A DNA stretch of 64,000 nucleotides from Mesorhizobium sp. M1D.F.Ca.ET.043.01.1.1 (GCF_003952385.1 NZ_CP034444.1:868001-932000), one strand, 5' to 3'. Shown: positions 1 through 8,522, counted from the stretch's first letter. A program made the numbers and translations. The notes: generated by a model from the sequence alone, not told the origin.

Positions 1-720
1 TGACGCTGCTGCGCTACGCGCCTGCCTGAGCGCGGCAAGTTCAAGACGAGCCAGCCGGAGTTGAAGGGAGAAGGCCGCCGCTTCGGCCGTTTGCGCCGCC
101 CCCACTGCTTTGGTCCTAGGGCCTAGGTCGTTCTTGCCCTTGTATAAGCACAAGCGCATGTTCGAGATAGCCGGCAGGCTCGCAAACTCCGGTCAGGCCC
201 GGCCGCCGAACCCAATACACCCCCCCAGGCTGCCGGGCCGCCGGCGCGGCGGACGTCGCCAAAGCAAGCCTTCGACCACCCTCACATTCGATCCGAACCA
301 TCGGCGCGGCGGACATGTCGGCCTCACAATCCGCTTGGACGCGTTCGTGACGCGCTGGCGTATTGTTGCGCGAACCGGGTGACATATCGAAGTCGAATTC
401 CGCCGAGCATGCCCTAAAGCGCGTCGCGCTGAAACGGATTCGGGCGGCGCGCTTTAGGTCTTTGTTGTTATGCATGTCGTGTTCGCAAAACCGGCGCTCA
501 CTTTGGCGCGACGTGCATTAACCACGGTTCCGAAACCTGGCTTTTTTACACAGTATCGGCGGTTTCTCGATATTTTTATTTGCGATGTCGAATCGACTGG
601 CGGCCGGCGACTGCTCTCCTACTAAAGGCCAATGCGCCGATACTTGCGGCAACCCTTCGCACGTTAAATCGTATTGCCGTTCAAGGATGCATTTCTTGTG
701 GCAACGAGCTGGAGCTGCAC
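1..720. other. Gene-poor left edge
   Basis: No convincing gene is seen in these 720 bases apart from a palindromic intergenic repeat listed separately. The first bases read ...LLRYAPA-stop in the third frame (stop at 27-29), which could be the last codons of a gene lying to the left, but this is too short to support. A pair of CCTAGG hexamers sits at 115-120 and 122-127; CTAG is normally rare in such genomes. Confidence 0.5.
406..520 (+). repeat. Rhizobial palindromic intergenic repeat, copy 1
   Basis: The element opens with a perfect 10-bp inverted pair (CTAAAGCGCG at 414-423 and CGCGCTTTAG at 448-457). A T-rich spacer follows, then a second hairpin with arms GCATGTCG/CGACGTGC. The same order of modules recurs at 20551-20652 and, decayed, near 12195-12235. 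I recognise this as a repeat type common between rhizobial genes; its function is not known to me. Confidence 0.7.
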
Positions 721-939
721 ATGGTGGCAGGCGAACCAGACAGCGTCCGCGTAAAGGGCATCAACGGCCAGTGGATCGTGCGCGTCGTCGAAGGCGGAAG
801 ACTGACGCAGCAGGTGTTCGACATTCACGCGGAAGCCGAAGCCTTCGCCGAGGAGGAACGGCACCGGCTGGGCCTGCCGGGCGAGCCGCCGGCCGAGGAG
901 CCGGTCGAGGCAAGGCGGCGCGGCGGGCGCGGACGTTGA
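721..939 (+). CDS. Small conserved hypothetical protein
   Basis: A 72-residue protein. The ATG at 721 is preceded by a GGAG motif. The N-terminal half looks like a small beta-rich fold (VRVKGINGQWIVRVVEGG) and resembles a domain that takes an amino-acid side chain pattern G-x-W-x-V-R-V-V. The C-terminus is acidic, then ends in a short basic RRRGGRGR tail that could bind nucleic acid. The frame stays open upstream for another 47 codons, so the start is a judgement. I do not recognise the family. Confidence 0.6.
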   Translation: MVAGEPDSVRVKGINGQWIVRVVEGGRLTQQVFDIHAEAEAFAEEERHRLGLPGEPPAEEPVEARRRGGRGR

Positions 940-1047
940 CACAATCCGGCAGGTAAGCGACTGGCATGGCAGGCTCCGCTTCCGGGATCGGGTGGTTTGC
1001 GCTTCGCCCGGAAATGCGGGAACAATCCGCGGACGGGAGCGCTGCCG

Positions 1048-1752
1048 ATGTGCAATCTTTACAACATCACCACCAGCCAGGAGGCGATCCGCCAGTGGAC
1101 GCGGGCGTTGCGCGACATTGCCGGGAATCTCGAACCTTCGGTCGACATCTATCCCAACCAGCCGGCGCCGGTGGTGCGCAACGCCGCCGACGGCAGCCGC
1201 GAGCTCGCCAGGCTGCGCTGGGGCATGCCTACGCCGCCGGAGCGGATGCGCGGCAATGCCGATTCCGGCACGACCAACATCCGCAACCCGCAATATGCCC
1301 ATTGGCTGCCCTATCTCGGCGTCGAGAACCGCTGCGTGGTGCCGGTGACGAGCTTTGCCGAGCCCTCGCCGACGCCCGGCGACAAGGACCCCGAAACCGG
1401 CGTGCAGAAGAATTTCTGGTTTGCGCTGAGCGAAGAGAAGCCGCTGTTCTTCTTCGCCGGCCTCTGGACCCCCTGGCATGGCGTGCGCAGGGTCAAGGAA
1501 GGTCCGGGCGACCATGAGCTCTACGGGTTCCTGACGACAAGGCCCAACGCGCTGATCGCGCCGATCCACGAGAAGGCAATGCCGGTGATCCTGACCACTG
1601 AGGAGGAGACCGAGACGTGGCTCACCGCGCCATGGGCGGAGGCGAGGACGCTGCAGCGGCCCGCGCCGGACGACGCGCTGGTGATCGTCGAGAAGCCGGC
1701 GACGCAGATAAAGTTTCCTGCCGAGCCGCCGGCGCAGGGGTCGTTGTTTTAG
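1048..1752 (+). CDS. SOS response-associated peptidase (SRAP, YedK/HMCES family)
   Basis: SRAP proteins crosslink through their N-terminal cysteine to abasic sites in single-stranded DNA and protect them during replication. The start is fixed by the family rule that Cys2 must be exposed: the protein begins Met-Cys-Asn-Leu-Tyr, and GGGAG lies 8 bases upstream. Conserved landmarks are visible in order: NQPAPV near residue 35, TTNIRNPQYAHW (the usual NAR-type Asn/Arg region), the glutamate in VVPVTSFAEPSP, and the histidine in IHEKAMPVIL. Length (234 aa) is normal for the family. It lies 1.3 kb from a LexA box but has no such box of its own that I can see. Confidence 0.93.
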   Translation: MCNLYNITTSQEAIRQWTRALRDIAGNLEPSVDIYPNQPAPVVRNAADGSRELARLRWGMPTPPERMRGNADSGTTNIRNPQYAHWLPYLGVENRCVVPVTSFAEPSPTPGDKDPETGVQKNFWFALSEEKPLFFFAGLWTPWHGVRRVKEGPGDHELYGFLTTRPNALIAPIHEKAMPVILTTEEETETWLTAPWAEARTLQRPAPDDALVIVEKPATQIKFPAEPPAQGSLF

Positions 1753-1802
1753 AGGTCTTCCCATTCGAAGCGCCGGCCCGCATCTCCCAGCACCAGGGGC
1801 GG

Positions 1803-2282
1803 TTAGCTCACGCGCCAGAGGAAATATGGCCAGTCCGGCGTGTCGAAGGGCAAGGCGGTCCAGCGCGGCGACTGCATCACCCGGTCGCTGACCACCAGTC
1901 CGCCCGGCGCCATCAGCGCGTCGATCAGCGTTGCCAGCCAGCCGGCCTGGGCAGCGTCGCGGATGGGGTCCTCGCTTCCGAAATCAGCATGGGCCAGGAC
2001 TGCGGACGCACGGCCGGACAAGGCGGACAGCGTTTCGCGGAAATCGCCCAGCACTAGGTCGGTGCCGGCGGGCGCAGCATCGGCCGGGGCGTGCAGGTCG
2101 CGGTCGAAGGCGATGATCCGGCGCTCCGGGAACAGTTTGCGCAGATGGCTGTAGGTGCGGCCCTTGCCCAGGCCGATCTCCAGCACTGGTCCAGGCAGGC
2201 CCCGGATCTCCTGCGCCGCCCGCTCCAGTGCCCGGCGCTGGGTGGTAAGGCGGGCGATCATGCGATCGAGGCGGCTGTCCAT
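1803..2282 (-). CDS. Class I SAM-dependent methyltransferase
   Basis: A 159-residue Rossmann-fold methyltransferase. SAM-binding motif I (VLEIGLGKG) is at residues 33-41, followed by an acidic residue after strand two (IIAFDRDLH). A C-terminal strand region VVSDRVM ends with a Phe/Trp-rich tail. The start at 2282 is chosen because GGAG sits 6 bases upstream; a longer in-frame start at 2324 adds 14 residues without a ribosome site. The substrate cannot be told. The gene is convergent with the SRAP gene. Confidence 0.75.
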   Translation of the reverse strand: MDSRLDRMIARLTTQRRALERAAQEIRGLPGPVLEIGLGKGRTYSHLRKLFPERRIIAFDRDLHAPADAAPAGTDLVLGDFRETLSALSGRASAVLAHADFGSEDPIRDAAQAGWLATLIDALMAPGGLVVSDRVMQSPRWTALPFDTPDWPYFLWRVS

Positions 2283-2424
2283 GGGCGGCTCCGGGCAGGG
2301 CTTGAGGGTGTCGAGGGTCGCCACTGTAGGTTCGGCCGGTTACGTCGTCGATCCCGTGCGTGCTTTCTGTAGTTTTTCGAGTCGTCCTTGAGCGATCGAT
2401 ACACAGTGGAAAAGCGTCTAGCGA

Positions 2425-2685
2425 TCATGTCCTCGCCTTCTGCAGCACCCAGATATAGCCCTTGGGCGGGTGGTCCTGGTCGATGAACTGGGTCTTGACC
2501 TCCGTGTCCTTGCGGCCGCAATGCTTGCAGCGGAAGCGGATGGCTTCGAGCGGCTTGTTCCAGCCGACGACCTTGGCCACGTCGTTCGCCTTGAAGCGGC
2601 CGACGTGATAGCAGTGGCGGCATTCGACAACGAGCAGCATGTTGGCCTTGGCCGCCCGGCCGACGCTGTCCATGGGTCCGGCCAT
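2425..2685 (-). CDS. Small zinc-ribbon protein, unknown function
   Basis: An 86-residue protein with two metal-binding knuckles, CRHC near residue 22 and CKHC near residue 53, spaced as in a zinc ribbon. Between and after them are basic and aromatic stretches (WNKPLEAIRFR, PPKGYIWVLQK). The start codon is only 3 bases after the stop of the upstream gene (2689-2949), so the two are very probably cotranscribed and translationally coupled. That places this gene downstream of the divergent promoter region with the LexA box. I do not recognise a characterised homologue. Confidence 0.75.
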   Translation of the reverse strand: MAGPMDSVGRAAKANMLLVVECRHCYHVGRFKANDVAKVVGWNKPLEAIRFRCKHCGRKDTEVKTQFIDQDHPPKGYIWVLQKART

Positions 2686-2688
2686 CTC

Positions 2689-2949
2689 TCATGTCCGGTC
2701 GCAGTAATCCTCGGGTAGCGGCAACAGGCCGAGCCAGGCAGCGCGGAAGTCGGGCTCCCGTCCGGCAATCGCGCCCATCACCTCATGCAGCTTCTCCACC
2801 AAGCCATTGAGCCGCCAGTATATTTCGCCATTGGCTTTAAGGTTGAGCTGCGCCGCCAGCACGGTCTGGCGCAGCTCCAGCGCATCGCGAATGATCGCCT
2901 CCGCGTCCGACCGGAACAATCTGTCATAGCGGCCCTTCCGTCTGCCCAA
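2689..2949 (-). CDS. Unknown small protein, divergent from a LexA box
   Basis: An 86-residue charged, mostly helical protein ending in the conserved-looking segment GLLPLPEDYCDRT. A TTG start at 2949 is chosen: it has GGGAGAG 5 bases upstream and lies downstream of a good-looking promoter (TTGACT ... TATTTT). An in-frame ATG at 3006 would fall upstream of the expected transcript start. It is coupled to the zinc-ribbon gene 3 bases downstream. Function unknown; the location next to an SOS operator suggests a DNA-damage role, as inference only. Confidence 0.6.
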   Translation of the reverse strand: MGRRKGRYDRLFRSDAEAIIRDALELRQTVLAAQLNLKANGEIYWRLNGLVEKLHEVMGAIAGREPDFRAAWLGLLPLPEDYCDRT

Positions 2950-2991
2950 TGCGGCTCTCCCTGATCCCGAGCAACCGCCCCATCTCCTGAC

Positions 2992-3022
2992 AAAATAGGA
3001 ACCCATTCCTCGCAAAGTCAAT
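2992..3022 (-). promoter_or_regulatory. Predicted sigma-70 promoter for the leftward unit
   Basis: On the minus strand TTGACT (3017-3022) and TATTTT (2992-2997) are spaced by about 19 bases. This fits a housekeeping promoter whose transcript would begin near 2985, upstream of the TTG start at 2949. Confidence 0.45.
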
Positions 3023-3039
3023 TCGCTCTTGACATTTTT

Positions 3040-3054
3040 GTTCACTTTTTGTTC
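3040..3054 (+). promoter_or_regulatory. LexA (SOS) box, alphaproteobacterial type
   Basis: The sequence is GTTC-ACTTTTT-GTTC, a perfect match to the GTTC-N7-GTTC direct-repeat operator known for alphaproteobacterial LexA. It lies 33 bases before the small gene at 3088 and just after a TTGACA hexamer (3029-3034), where a bound repressor would cover the promoter. It is also 18 bases beyond the -35 element of the leftward unit, so it could control both directions. Confidence 0.75.
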
Positions 3055-3087
3055 ACATGCTAATACGAGCCAAAGGGAGCCCCCGCC

Positions 3088-3267
3088 ATGGACCACATCG
3101 TCAGGCTCGACAGCCGCCAGGAAGCGGCACTTCAGGCGACCGCCGAGCGCTTCATCGCCCGGCACAAGGGCGACCCCGTGAAGGCGCTGAAGGAGATGAT
3201 CGTGCTCAACGGCCACCTGCAGGAGCGCCTGGATGCGCTTGTCGCGCCGAGGAAGGCTGCGCGTTGA
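3088..3267 (+). CDS. Small SOS-box-linked protein, unknown function
   Basis: A 59-residue protein with a clear start: AAGGGAG lies 8 bases before the ATG. It looks almost entirely helical and amphipathic (AALQATAERFIARHKGDP, ALKEMIVLNGHLQERLDAL), with a basic end PRKAAR. This layout suits a small DNA- or protein-binding helical hairpin. The perfect LexA operator in its promoter predicts induction by DNA damage. No homologue with a known job is recognised. Downstream lie only gene remnants. Confidence 0.65.
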   Translation: MDHIVRLDSRQEAALQATAERFIARHKGDPVKALKEMIVLNGHLQERLDALVAPRKAAR

Positions 3268-3316
3268 GCAACCGACAACATGCCCGGCAATTCGCGTTGA
3301 ACACGGGCGAGCGTGT

Positions 3317-3420
3317 TCAGCGCGGTTCCGGGTCGAGGAAGACGTGCAGCGACTTGATCCGCCCGTCTTCGACATGGGCGACGTCCGTGCCGGTGGCCGC
3401 CACCGGAAGCGCTGCCCCAT
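3317..3420 (-). pseudogene. SnoaL-like (NTF2 fold) protein, 3' remnant
   Basis: The minus strand encodes about 33 residues ending in GRIKSLHVFLDPEPR-stop, preceded by ATGTDVAHVEDG. This is the typical C-terminal strand pair of SnoaL-like/nuclear-transport-factor-2 proteins. No start or N-terminal two-thirds is present: similarity stops at about 3420, exactly where a lysR remnant on the other strand begins. I infer a deletion or inversion joint. Confidence 0.6.
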
Positions 3421-3601
3421 CTGGAGAGCAAAGCGCTGCTGCGCCTCGTTCCTGATTGGTATGCAGATCTCGGCTCGATCTCTCGCTTATTACGCGAGCC
3501 GCACCCTGCTGCCGGCCAAGACGCGGGTCTTCGTCGATTTCGTGCTGGAGGCTTTTCGGCGGGACCGTCTGGCCGAACGTTTCGCCGGGAACCTCGGCTA
3601 A
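3421..3601 (+). pseudogene. LysR-family regulator, 3' remnant with frameshift
   Basis: About 60 codons of a LysR effector-binding C-terminus remain: LLRLVPDWYADLGSIS in one frame, then YYASRTLLPAKTRVFVDF and a terminal LAERFAGNLG in the next frame. The switch falls near 3480 and shows an indel. The DNA-binding N-terminus is missing. The remnant abuts the SnoaL fragment on the opposite strand. Confidence 0.7.
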
Positions 3602-3711
3602 TGCCCGATCGATCCGCCCTGCCTCGCTCCGCTACCCGGCAGGACAGAGAGAGCACTGTCCCGCCAGCATCGGAGTATTTGCACCCCCGCACGCTATAAA
3701 GCGAACCGCCC

Positions 3712-4644
3712 CTACGCCTTCACGCGCTTCAGCGCCTGCGCCATGCAGTGGATGCCGCCGCCGGTCTTGGAGATCTCGCTCATGTCGACGGCCGCAACCT
3801 CGAAGCCCTGGGCCTTGAGCTTTTCGATCAGCGTCTTGCTCGACGTCGGCGCGATCACCCTGTCCTTGCCGAGCGACATGAAGTTGCAGCCGAGCGCCAT
3901 CGTGTCCTGGAAGGGCACGTCGATGATCTCGTGGCCCTTGCCCTTCAGCCAGTCGACGATGCCGGGCTCGGTGCAGGCGAGGCAGACCGCGGTGAGCTTT
4001 TCGGCGATCGGCACCACCATGAGATCGATGTGGACATAGTATTCGTCGATGAAGGCGATACGCGTCTCCCAGCCTTCCTTGTCGAACCAGGCCTGCACCT
4101 GGCGGGCGCCCTCCTCCTGCGTGCGGGCGCCGCCGCAGCCGATCAGCACCACGCCCTCCTCGATGACGTTGAAGTCGCCGCCCTCGAAGGTGCCGGCCGT
4201 CACCATGTCGTAGATCGGGATGCCGAGCTTTTCATAGGTACGGATGGCGGCGTAGTTCTCGCCTCGGCGCCACCAGTTGGCCATGGCGGTGATGAAGGCG
4301 CCGTAGGGCGTCATGACGCTGGAGTCGCGCGAATAGACCTGCATCGGCAGTTCCGGCGTCGGCTCGTGCCAGTGGATGTTGACGCCGAAATGCTCGTAAG
4401 CGGCGACAAGGTCCTTGTGCTGCGCCTGCGCGATCTGGATGTTGCAGGGCGCCTCGCGCAGATGCTTTCTCGACAGCGAACTGGTCGAGAGATGCCGCAG
4501 GAAATTGGGCGAGCCGAGCAGCACGTCGGTCAGTGGATCGGTCTCGTTAGCGAAGCCCCAGGCGGTCAGTGGCTTGGTGCCGCCATTGGGATTGCGGCGC
4601 TGCAGCGAGAAGGGCTCGGCGACGATGCGGTCATGGACGGTCAT
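3712..4644 (-). CDS. DDAH-like amidinohydrolase
   Basis: A member of the guanidino-group-modifying (amidinotransferase/hydrolase) superfamily, most like N-omega,N-omega-dimethylarginine dimethylaminohydrolase, which yields citrulline and an amine. The 310-residue length is a little longer than typical DDAH. Catalytic elements are visible: the acidic EGGDFN loop, the histidine in YVHIDLMV, and the nucleophile Cys300 in GGIHCMAQ. It is last in a two-gene leftward operon, 24 bases after the M20 peptidase gene. An amidinotransferase or arginine deiminase activity cannot be excluded. Cytoplasmic: no signal peptide. Confidence 0.85.
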   Translation of the reverse strand: MTVHDRIVAEPFSLQRRNPNGGTKPLTAWGFANETDPLTDVLLGSPNFLRHLSTSSLSRKHLREAPCNIQIAQAQHKDLVAAYEHFGVNIHWHEPTPELPMQVYSRDSSVMTPYGAFITAMANWWRRGENYAAIRTYEKLGIPIYDMVTAGTFEGGDFNVIEEGVVLIGCGGARTQEEGARQVQAWFDKEGWETRIAFIDEYYVHIDLMVVPIAEKLTAVCLACTEPGIVDWLKGKGHEIIDVPFQDTMALGCNFMSLGKDRVIAPTSSKTLIEKLKAQGFEVAAVDMSEISKTGGGIHCMAQALKRVKA

Positions 4645-4668
4645 GGGGTTCTCCTCGATCGATGTTTG

Positions 4669-6261
4669 TCATGCGGTGGAAGCGGACGGAATCCACCAGT
4701 CGCGCCCGCGCGGCGTGGTGACATATTCCGGCCAGCGGAAATGGATCGGCGGATCATAGTCGCAAAGCGGCGCGATCCAGTTCGAGCCGCCGACGCCGCC
4801 GCCCGTGCGGGCGACGAACTCGTCCATCGCGGCATCGCGCGCGGCCTTGTCCTCGAGCAGGCGAAGCGCCGTCAGCGCCACCGTCTTCGAAGCGCAAGTG
4901 ACCATCGGGTCGATGGTCGCCGGGATGCCGCCAAGCGCATTCATGACCCAGGCCGGATAGGCGCGGCCTTTGGCCGAACGCAGCGCCGGACGGCCGACGT
5001 AGAAGCGCGATGTCGGCGCGTGCCAGCTCATATCGGTGTAGTCGTCCGAGGTGGAGTTCACCTGTGACGGCGGCAGATCGCGGCGCAGGATCGCCTCGGC
5101 CTCCTGCGGCGAAATCAGCCGCTCCATCTCGTCGATGAACGGGTTCTCGGTCGCCTCGCCGCCGGCATTGACCTGGATCTCGCGGGCGATGGCCCTCGCC
5201 TCTTCGTTCCACTGTGGCGCACCGACGGTCGACAGCGCCTGGTAGGTGATATCGGCCATAACGTGATTGGCGAGGCCCGGCCGCGACTTCGACACCAAGT
5301 GCCGCTCGTAGCGGCAGCCGCTCATCCTGGCCGCCGCCTCCGCGTTGCGGTCGAGCACGGCGGCTACCTGCTCGGCCATGGCTATGGTCGGCACGCGGAT
5401 CATGTACTGGATCTCGGCAAGACCAGCCGGCAGGTTGTCGGCGGTCGCCTGCCCCGCGGTGAGGATCGCCTCGCTGATCGACCAGCCGCCCTGATGCGTC
5501 AGCATGGAATCGCGCAGCGCCTTGGAGGCCATGTACATCATCATCAGCGCGTCGTTGGCGCCGGGCGCCCTCACTGCCGAATGCGCCTGCGGGATCGGCG
5601 CGCCATCGCCTGCGCGAACCCAATTTTCGGGCTCGTCGCAGACGAAGCGGTAGATCATCGCATAGGCCGCGCCGCAATGCGTGTCCCAGCGCGCCGTGTT
5701 GCAGAGCGGCAGCATGTAGAAAGGGTGGAAGGAGATTATGGCGGCCAGGCCGTCATAGTAACCCTTGGCCGCGTGGATCGGCTTCGAGCCCCTCACCTTC
5801 TCCGCCGGCTCGCCGGTGAAGCGCAGCGTGCCCGCAATACCATGCTGCTGCATCGCCGCCTTGGCGGCGAGCAGGCCGCCGAGGCTGCCGATGCCGAGGC
5901 CCGAATGCGGATCGGTGTGGCCGCCGGCCTCGACGCCGAGACCTGGGCGCGGCTGCTTCACCACACCCGCGTCCTGGCAGTTGCCGGGCACGGCGTCATA
6001 TTCGGCATACATGCCGACGGTGGGCCCGTCGCCGTTCGTCCAGTGAGCGCAGAAGGCGGTCGGCATGCCGCCGGAACCTTCCTCGACCGAAAAGCCCTCG
6101 CGCTTCAGCCGGTCCACATACCAGGCCGCCGACTGGTACTCGCGCCAGGCGGTCTCGCCGAAGTCGAAAATGGTGCGCGTCCAGGCCGACAAGAGCGGCT
6201 GGATCCCGTCGATGCAGGCAAGCGCGGTCTCTTGCGCCGAGGTCGTCACCGGTTTCTCCAT
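4669..6261 (-). CDS. M20-family amidohydrolase (AbgB-like)
   Basis: A metallopeptidase of the M20 type, which cleaves amide bonds of N-acylated or peptide-linked amino acids. Seen in the 530 residues: TVGMYAEYDAVPG, a metal-ligand region GGHTDPHSGLGIG (the usual CGHD-x-H pattern is altered here), the catalytic glutamate in GEPAEKVRG, and the ligand SFHPF. A dimerisation domain lies in the middle. The start at 6261 is preferred over a longer frame to 6360, which would overlap the divergent LysR start. Its operon with the DDAH-like gene suggests release of a methylarginine or arginine from a conjugate. The true substrate is unknown. Confidence 0.82.
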   Translation of the reverse strand: MEKPVTTSAQETALACIDGIQPLLSAWTRTIFDFGETAWREYQSAAWYVDRLKREGFSVEEGSGGMPTAFCAHWTNGDGPTVGMYAEYDAVPGNCQDAGVVKQPRPGLGVEAGGHTDPHSGLGIGSLGGLLAAKAAMQQHGIAGTLRFTGEPAEKVRGSKPIHAAKGYYDGLAAIISFHPFYMLPLCNTARWDTHCGAAYAMIYRFVCDEPENWVRAGDGAPIPQAHSAVRAPGANDALMMMYMASKALRDSMLTHQGGWSISEAILTAGQATADNLPAGLAEIQYMIRVPTIAMAEQVAAVLDRNAEAAARMSGCRYERHLVSKSRPGLANHVMADITYQALSTVGAPQWNEEARAIAREIQVNAGGEATENPFIDEMERLISPQEAEAILRRDLPPSQVNSTSDDYTDMSWHAPTSRFYVGRPALRSAKGRAYPAWVMNALGGIPATIDPMVTCASKTVALTALRLLEDKAARDAAMDEFVARTGGGVGGSNWIAPLCDYDPPIHFRWPEYVTTPRGRDWWIPSASTA

Positions 6262-6343
6262 GCCGCAAGAAAAGCAGTGAAGCGGCTCATCAAAAAGTGA
6301 TATGTTTTCCCGGCTCGTGCAAATTCGGTTCACCTGAGGCCTC

Positions 6344-7240
6344 TTGCGCATACCATCCACGCAGGCGCTGCGCGCCCTCGACAGTTTTGCTCGTCACGGC
6401 AGCGTGTGGCGCGCCGCCGACGAGCTCCACCTCACCCGCAGCGCCGTCTCGCACCAGCTTCGCCTGCTCGAGCGCGACCTCGGCTTCGATCTGCTGCAGC
6501 GCATCGGCAAGGGCGTAGCGCTGACGCCGCGCGGCCAGCGCTACGCCTCGGATGTGCGCAAGGCGCTGACCGTGCTCGGCGACGCCGGAACGCAGACCAA
6601 CGGCGCCGGCGTCGGCGGCTCCTTCGCCATCTCCTGCCCGCCCGGCTTCGCCTCGATGTTCCTGTGCACCCATATCGGCGAATTCCAGCAGATGTATCCG
6701 GATGTGGCGCTGTCGGTGCTGACGCCGCGCCGCCTCGACGACGTCAGCAATCCGGATGCCGACGCCTTCATCGCCTTCGGCGTCGGCAACTGGCCCAACC
6801 GCGCCGTGGAGCTGCTTTGCGAAGTCTCCTTCATGCCGCTCTGCAGCCCGACGCTGCTCAACAAGGTCGGCGGCTTTGCCAAACCGGCCGACGTGCTGCG
6901 AGCCAACCTGCTCCATCTCTCCGACACCGAGGACTGGTCGCGCTGGCTGGCGCTGTCCAAGGTGGAAAATCCCGATACCGAAGGCGGCATCTTCTTCTCC
7001 GACATGAACCTCGTCTTCTCGGCGGCTATCGCCGGCCAGGGCATCGCCCTGGGTGACGAATTGCTCGGGCGCCGGGCGCTGAGCGAGGGCCGGCTGGTGA
7101 AGCCGTTCGAAGCGTCGGTGCCCTCGCCGCGCGCCTATTTCCTGGTCTTCGAGCATGCGAAGGCGGGGCATCCGGTGCTCAATGCCTTCAGCGACTGGCT
7201 GAGGGCCAAGCTGTCGGAAAACAGGGTGGCGAACTACTGA
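6344..7240 (+). CDS. LysR-family regulator (GcvA-like)
   Basis: 298 residues with the N-terminal winged helix (LRALDSFARHGSVWRAADEL, then TRSAVSHQLRLLERDLGFDL) and a periplasmic-binding-like effector domain. The TTG start has GAGG 5 bases upstream. It is divergent from the M20/DDAH operon and lies just before the ABC importer genes, so by the usual LysR logic it controls one or both. The ligand is probably the transported compound (inference). Confidence 0.88.
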   Translation: MRIPSTQALRALDSFARHGSVWRAADELHLTRSAVSHQLRLLERDLGFDLLQRIGKGVALTPRGQRYASDVRKALTVLGDAGTQTNGAGVGGSFAISCPPGFASMFLCTHIGEFQQMYPDVALSVLTPRRLDDVSNPDADAFIAFGVGNWPNRAVELLCEVSFMPLCSPTLLNKVGGFAKPADVLRANLLHLSDTEDWSRWLALSKVENPDTEGGIFFSDMNLVFSAAIAGQGIALGDELLGRRALSEGRLVKPFEASVPSPRAYFLVFEHAKAGHPVLNAFSDWLRAKLSENRVANY

Positions 7241-7358
7241 GGCAGGGCGCCGCCCTTTCCAGACGTGAATCAAATTTGCCGATCAGGCGAAAACTATTCG
7301 GTTGCGGTGAGCCGCAGCCGTGCCTACGATTTGAGTTGACGGTGAGGAAAGAGGCAGG

Positions 7359-8453
7359 ATGCAGCAACCCGGCCGGGCCGCAGAAATCAAGGCGAATGGG
7401 ATCGGCAAGAGCTTCGGCTCGTTCCGAGCGCTCGACAATCTGTCGCTCGATATCGGCCGCGGCGAGTTCCTGACGCTGCTCGGTCCATCCGGCTCCGGCA
7501 AGACCACCTTCCTGATGATCCTGGCCGGCTTCGTGCAACCGAGCGAGGGCCGGCTTTTCAGCGACGGCGTCGATATCACCGACCGGCCGGCCGAACAGCG
7601 CGCCGCCGGCATGGTGTTCCAGGGCTATGCGCTTTTCCCGCATATGAGCGTGGAACAGAACATCGCCTTCCCGCTCAAGGTGCGCAAGAAATCGGCCGCC
7701 GAGATCAAGCGGCGCGTCGGCGAGATGGTCGATCGCGTCGGCCTCAACGGCCACGAGAAGAAGCTGCCGGCGCAGCTTTCCGGCGGCCAGCAGCAGCGCG
7801 TGGCGCTGGCCCGCGCGCTTGTGTTCGAGCCGGGCGTGCTTCTGCTGGACGAGCCGTTCTCGGCGCTGGACAAGAGCCTGCGCGGCCAGATGCAGGCCGA
7901 GATGAAGCGGCTGCATCAGGAGACCGGCACCACCTTCGTCTTCGTCACCCACGATCAGAGCGAGGCGCTGGCGCTGTCCTCTCGCGTCGCCATCTTCAAC
8001 CATGGCAAGCTTCTGCAGGTGGGCAGGCCGGACGAGGTCTACGACCGGCCGGACAATCGCTTCGTCGCCGAGTTCCTCGGCGAGATCAACATGCTGCCGG
8101 TGAAGGGCGTCAAGCCCGCCGACAATGGCGCGACGGGCCTCTGCGAGGACCGCGCGGTCAACATGCGCTGCAAGGCCGAGAAGGTCCGCGGCGACGCCAT
8201 CCTCGCCATCCGCCCCGAGCACATGTCGATCGCCCCTGAGGCCGCCGTCGGCGAGAACGGCATTGCCGCGACCGCGGTTGCTTCCACCTATCTGGGTGCA
8301 GCGACCAAGCTCGACCTCACCACGCGCCAGGGCGCCAAGGTCACCGTCTCGGTGCCGAACGAGGTCGCGGCTGCAGCGCTCAGCAAGGGCAATTCCGTCT
8401 GGCTGACCTGGCCGGCCGAAAAAGGTTTCCTCCTTCCGGACGGAGGACAATGA
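7359..8453 (+). CDS. ABC importer ATPase, PotA-like
   Basis: ATP-hydrolysing subunit of a polyamine-type importer, 364 aa. Walker A GPSGSGKTT is at residues 42-50, Q-loop in VFQGYALFPHMS, signature LSGGQQQR, and Walker B LLLDEPFSALD. A C-terminal TOBE domain (from about residue 270) is as expected for the PotA/FbpC class. The start has AAAGAGG upstream. It is the first gene of a four-gene operon with binding protein and two permeases, all in one direction. Confidence 0.92.
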   Translation: MQQPGRAAEIKANGIGKSFGSFRALDNLSLDIGRGEFLTLLGPSGSGKTTFLMILAGFVQPSEGRLFSDGVDITDRPAEQRAAGMVFQGYALFPHMSVEQNIAFPLKVRKKSAAEIKRRVGEMVDRVGLNGHEKKLPAQLSGGQQQRVALARALVFEPGVLLLDEPFSALDKSLRGQMQAEMKRLHQETGTTFVFVTHDQSEALALSSRVAIFNHGKLLQVGRPDEVYDRPDNRFVAEFLGEINMLPVKGVKPADNGATGLCEDRAVNMRCKAEKVRGDAILAIRPEHMSIAPEAAVGENGIAATAVASTYLGAATKLDLTTRQGAKVTVSVPNEVAAAALSKGNSVWLTWPAEKGFLLPDGGQ

Positions 8454-8522
8454 GCACCGAAGCGGCCTGAAGATCGCCGCACCGGCTTCCGGATCAGATC
8501 AAACAAAACAAGGGGAACTGAC

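Noticed and set aside
664..1764. Long open frame opposite the SRAP gene
   Set aside because: Mirror frame of a GC-rich gene; translation is Arg/Leu/Pro-rich with no family pattern and it covers the clear SRAP gene.
3748..5067. 439-codon plus-strand frame over the DDAH/M20 genes
   Set aside because: Composition artefact of the opposite strand; the minus-strand genes have full catalytic motifs.
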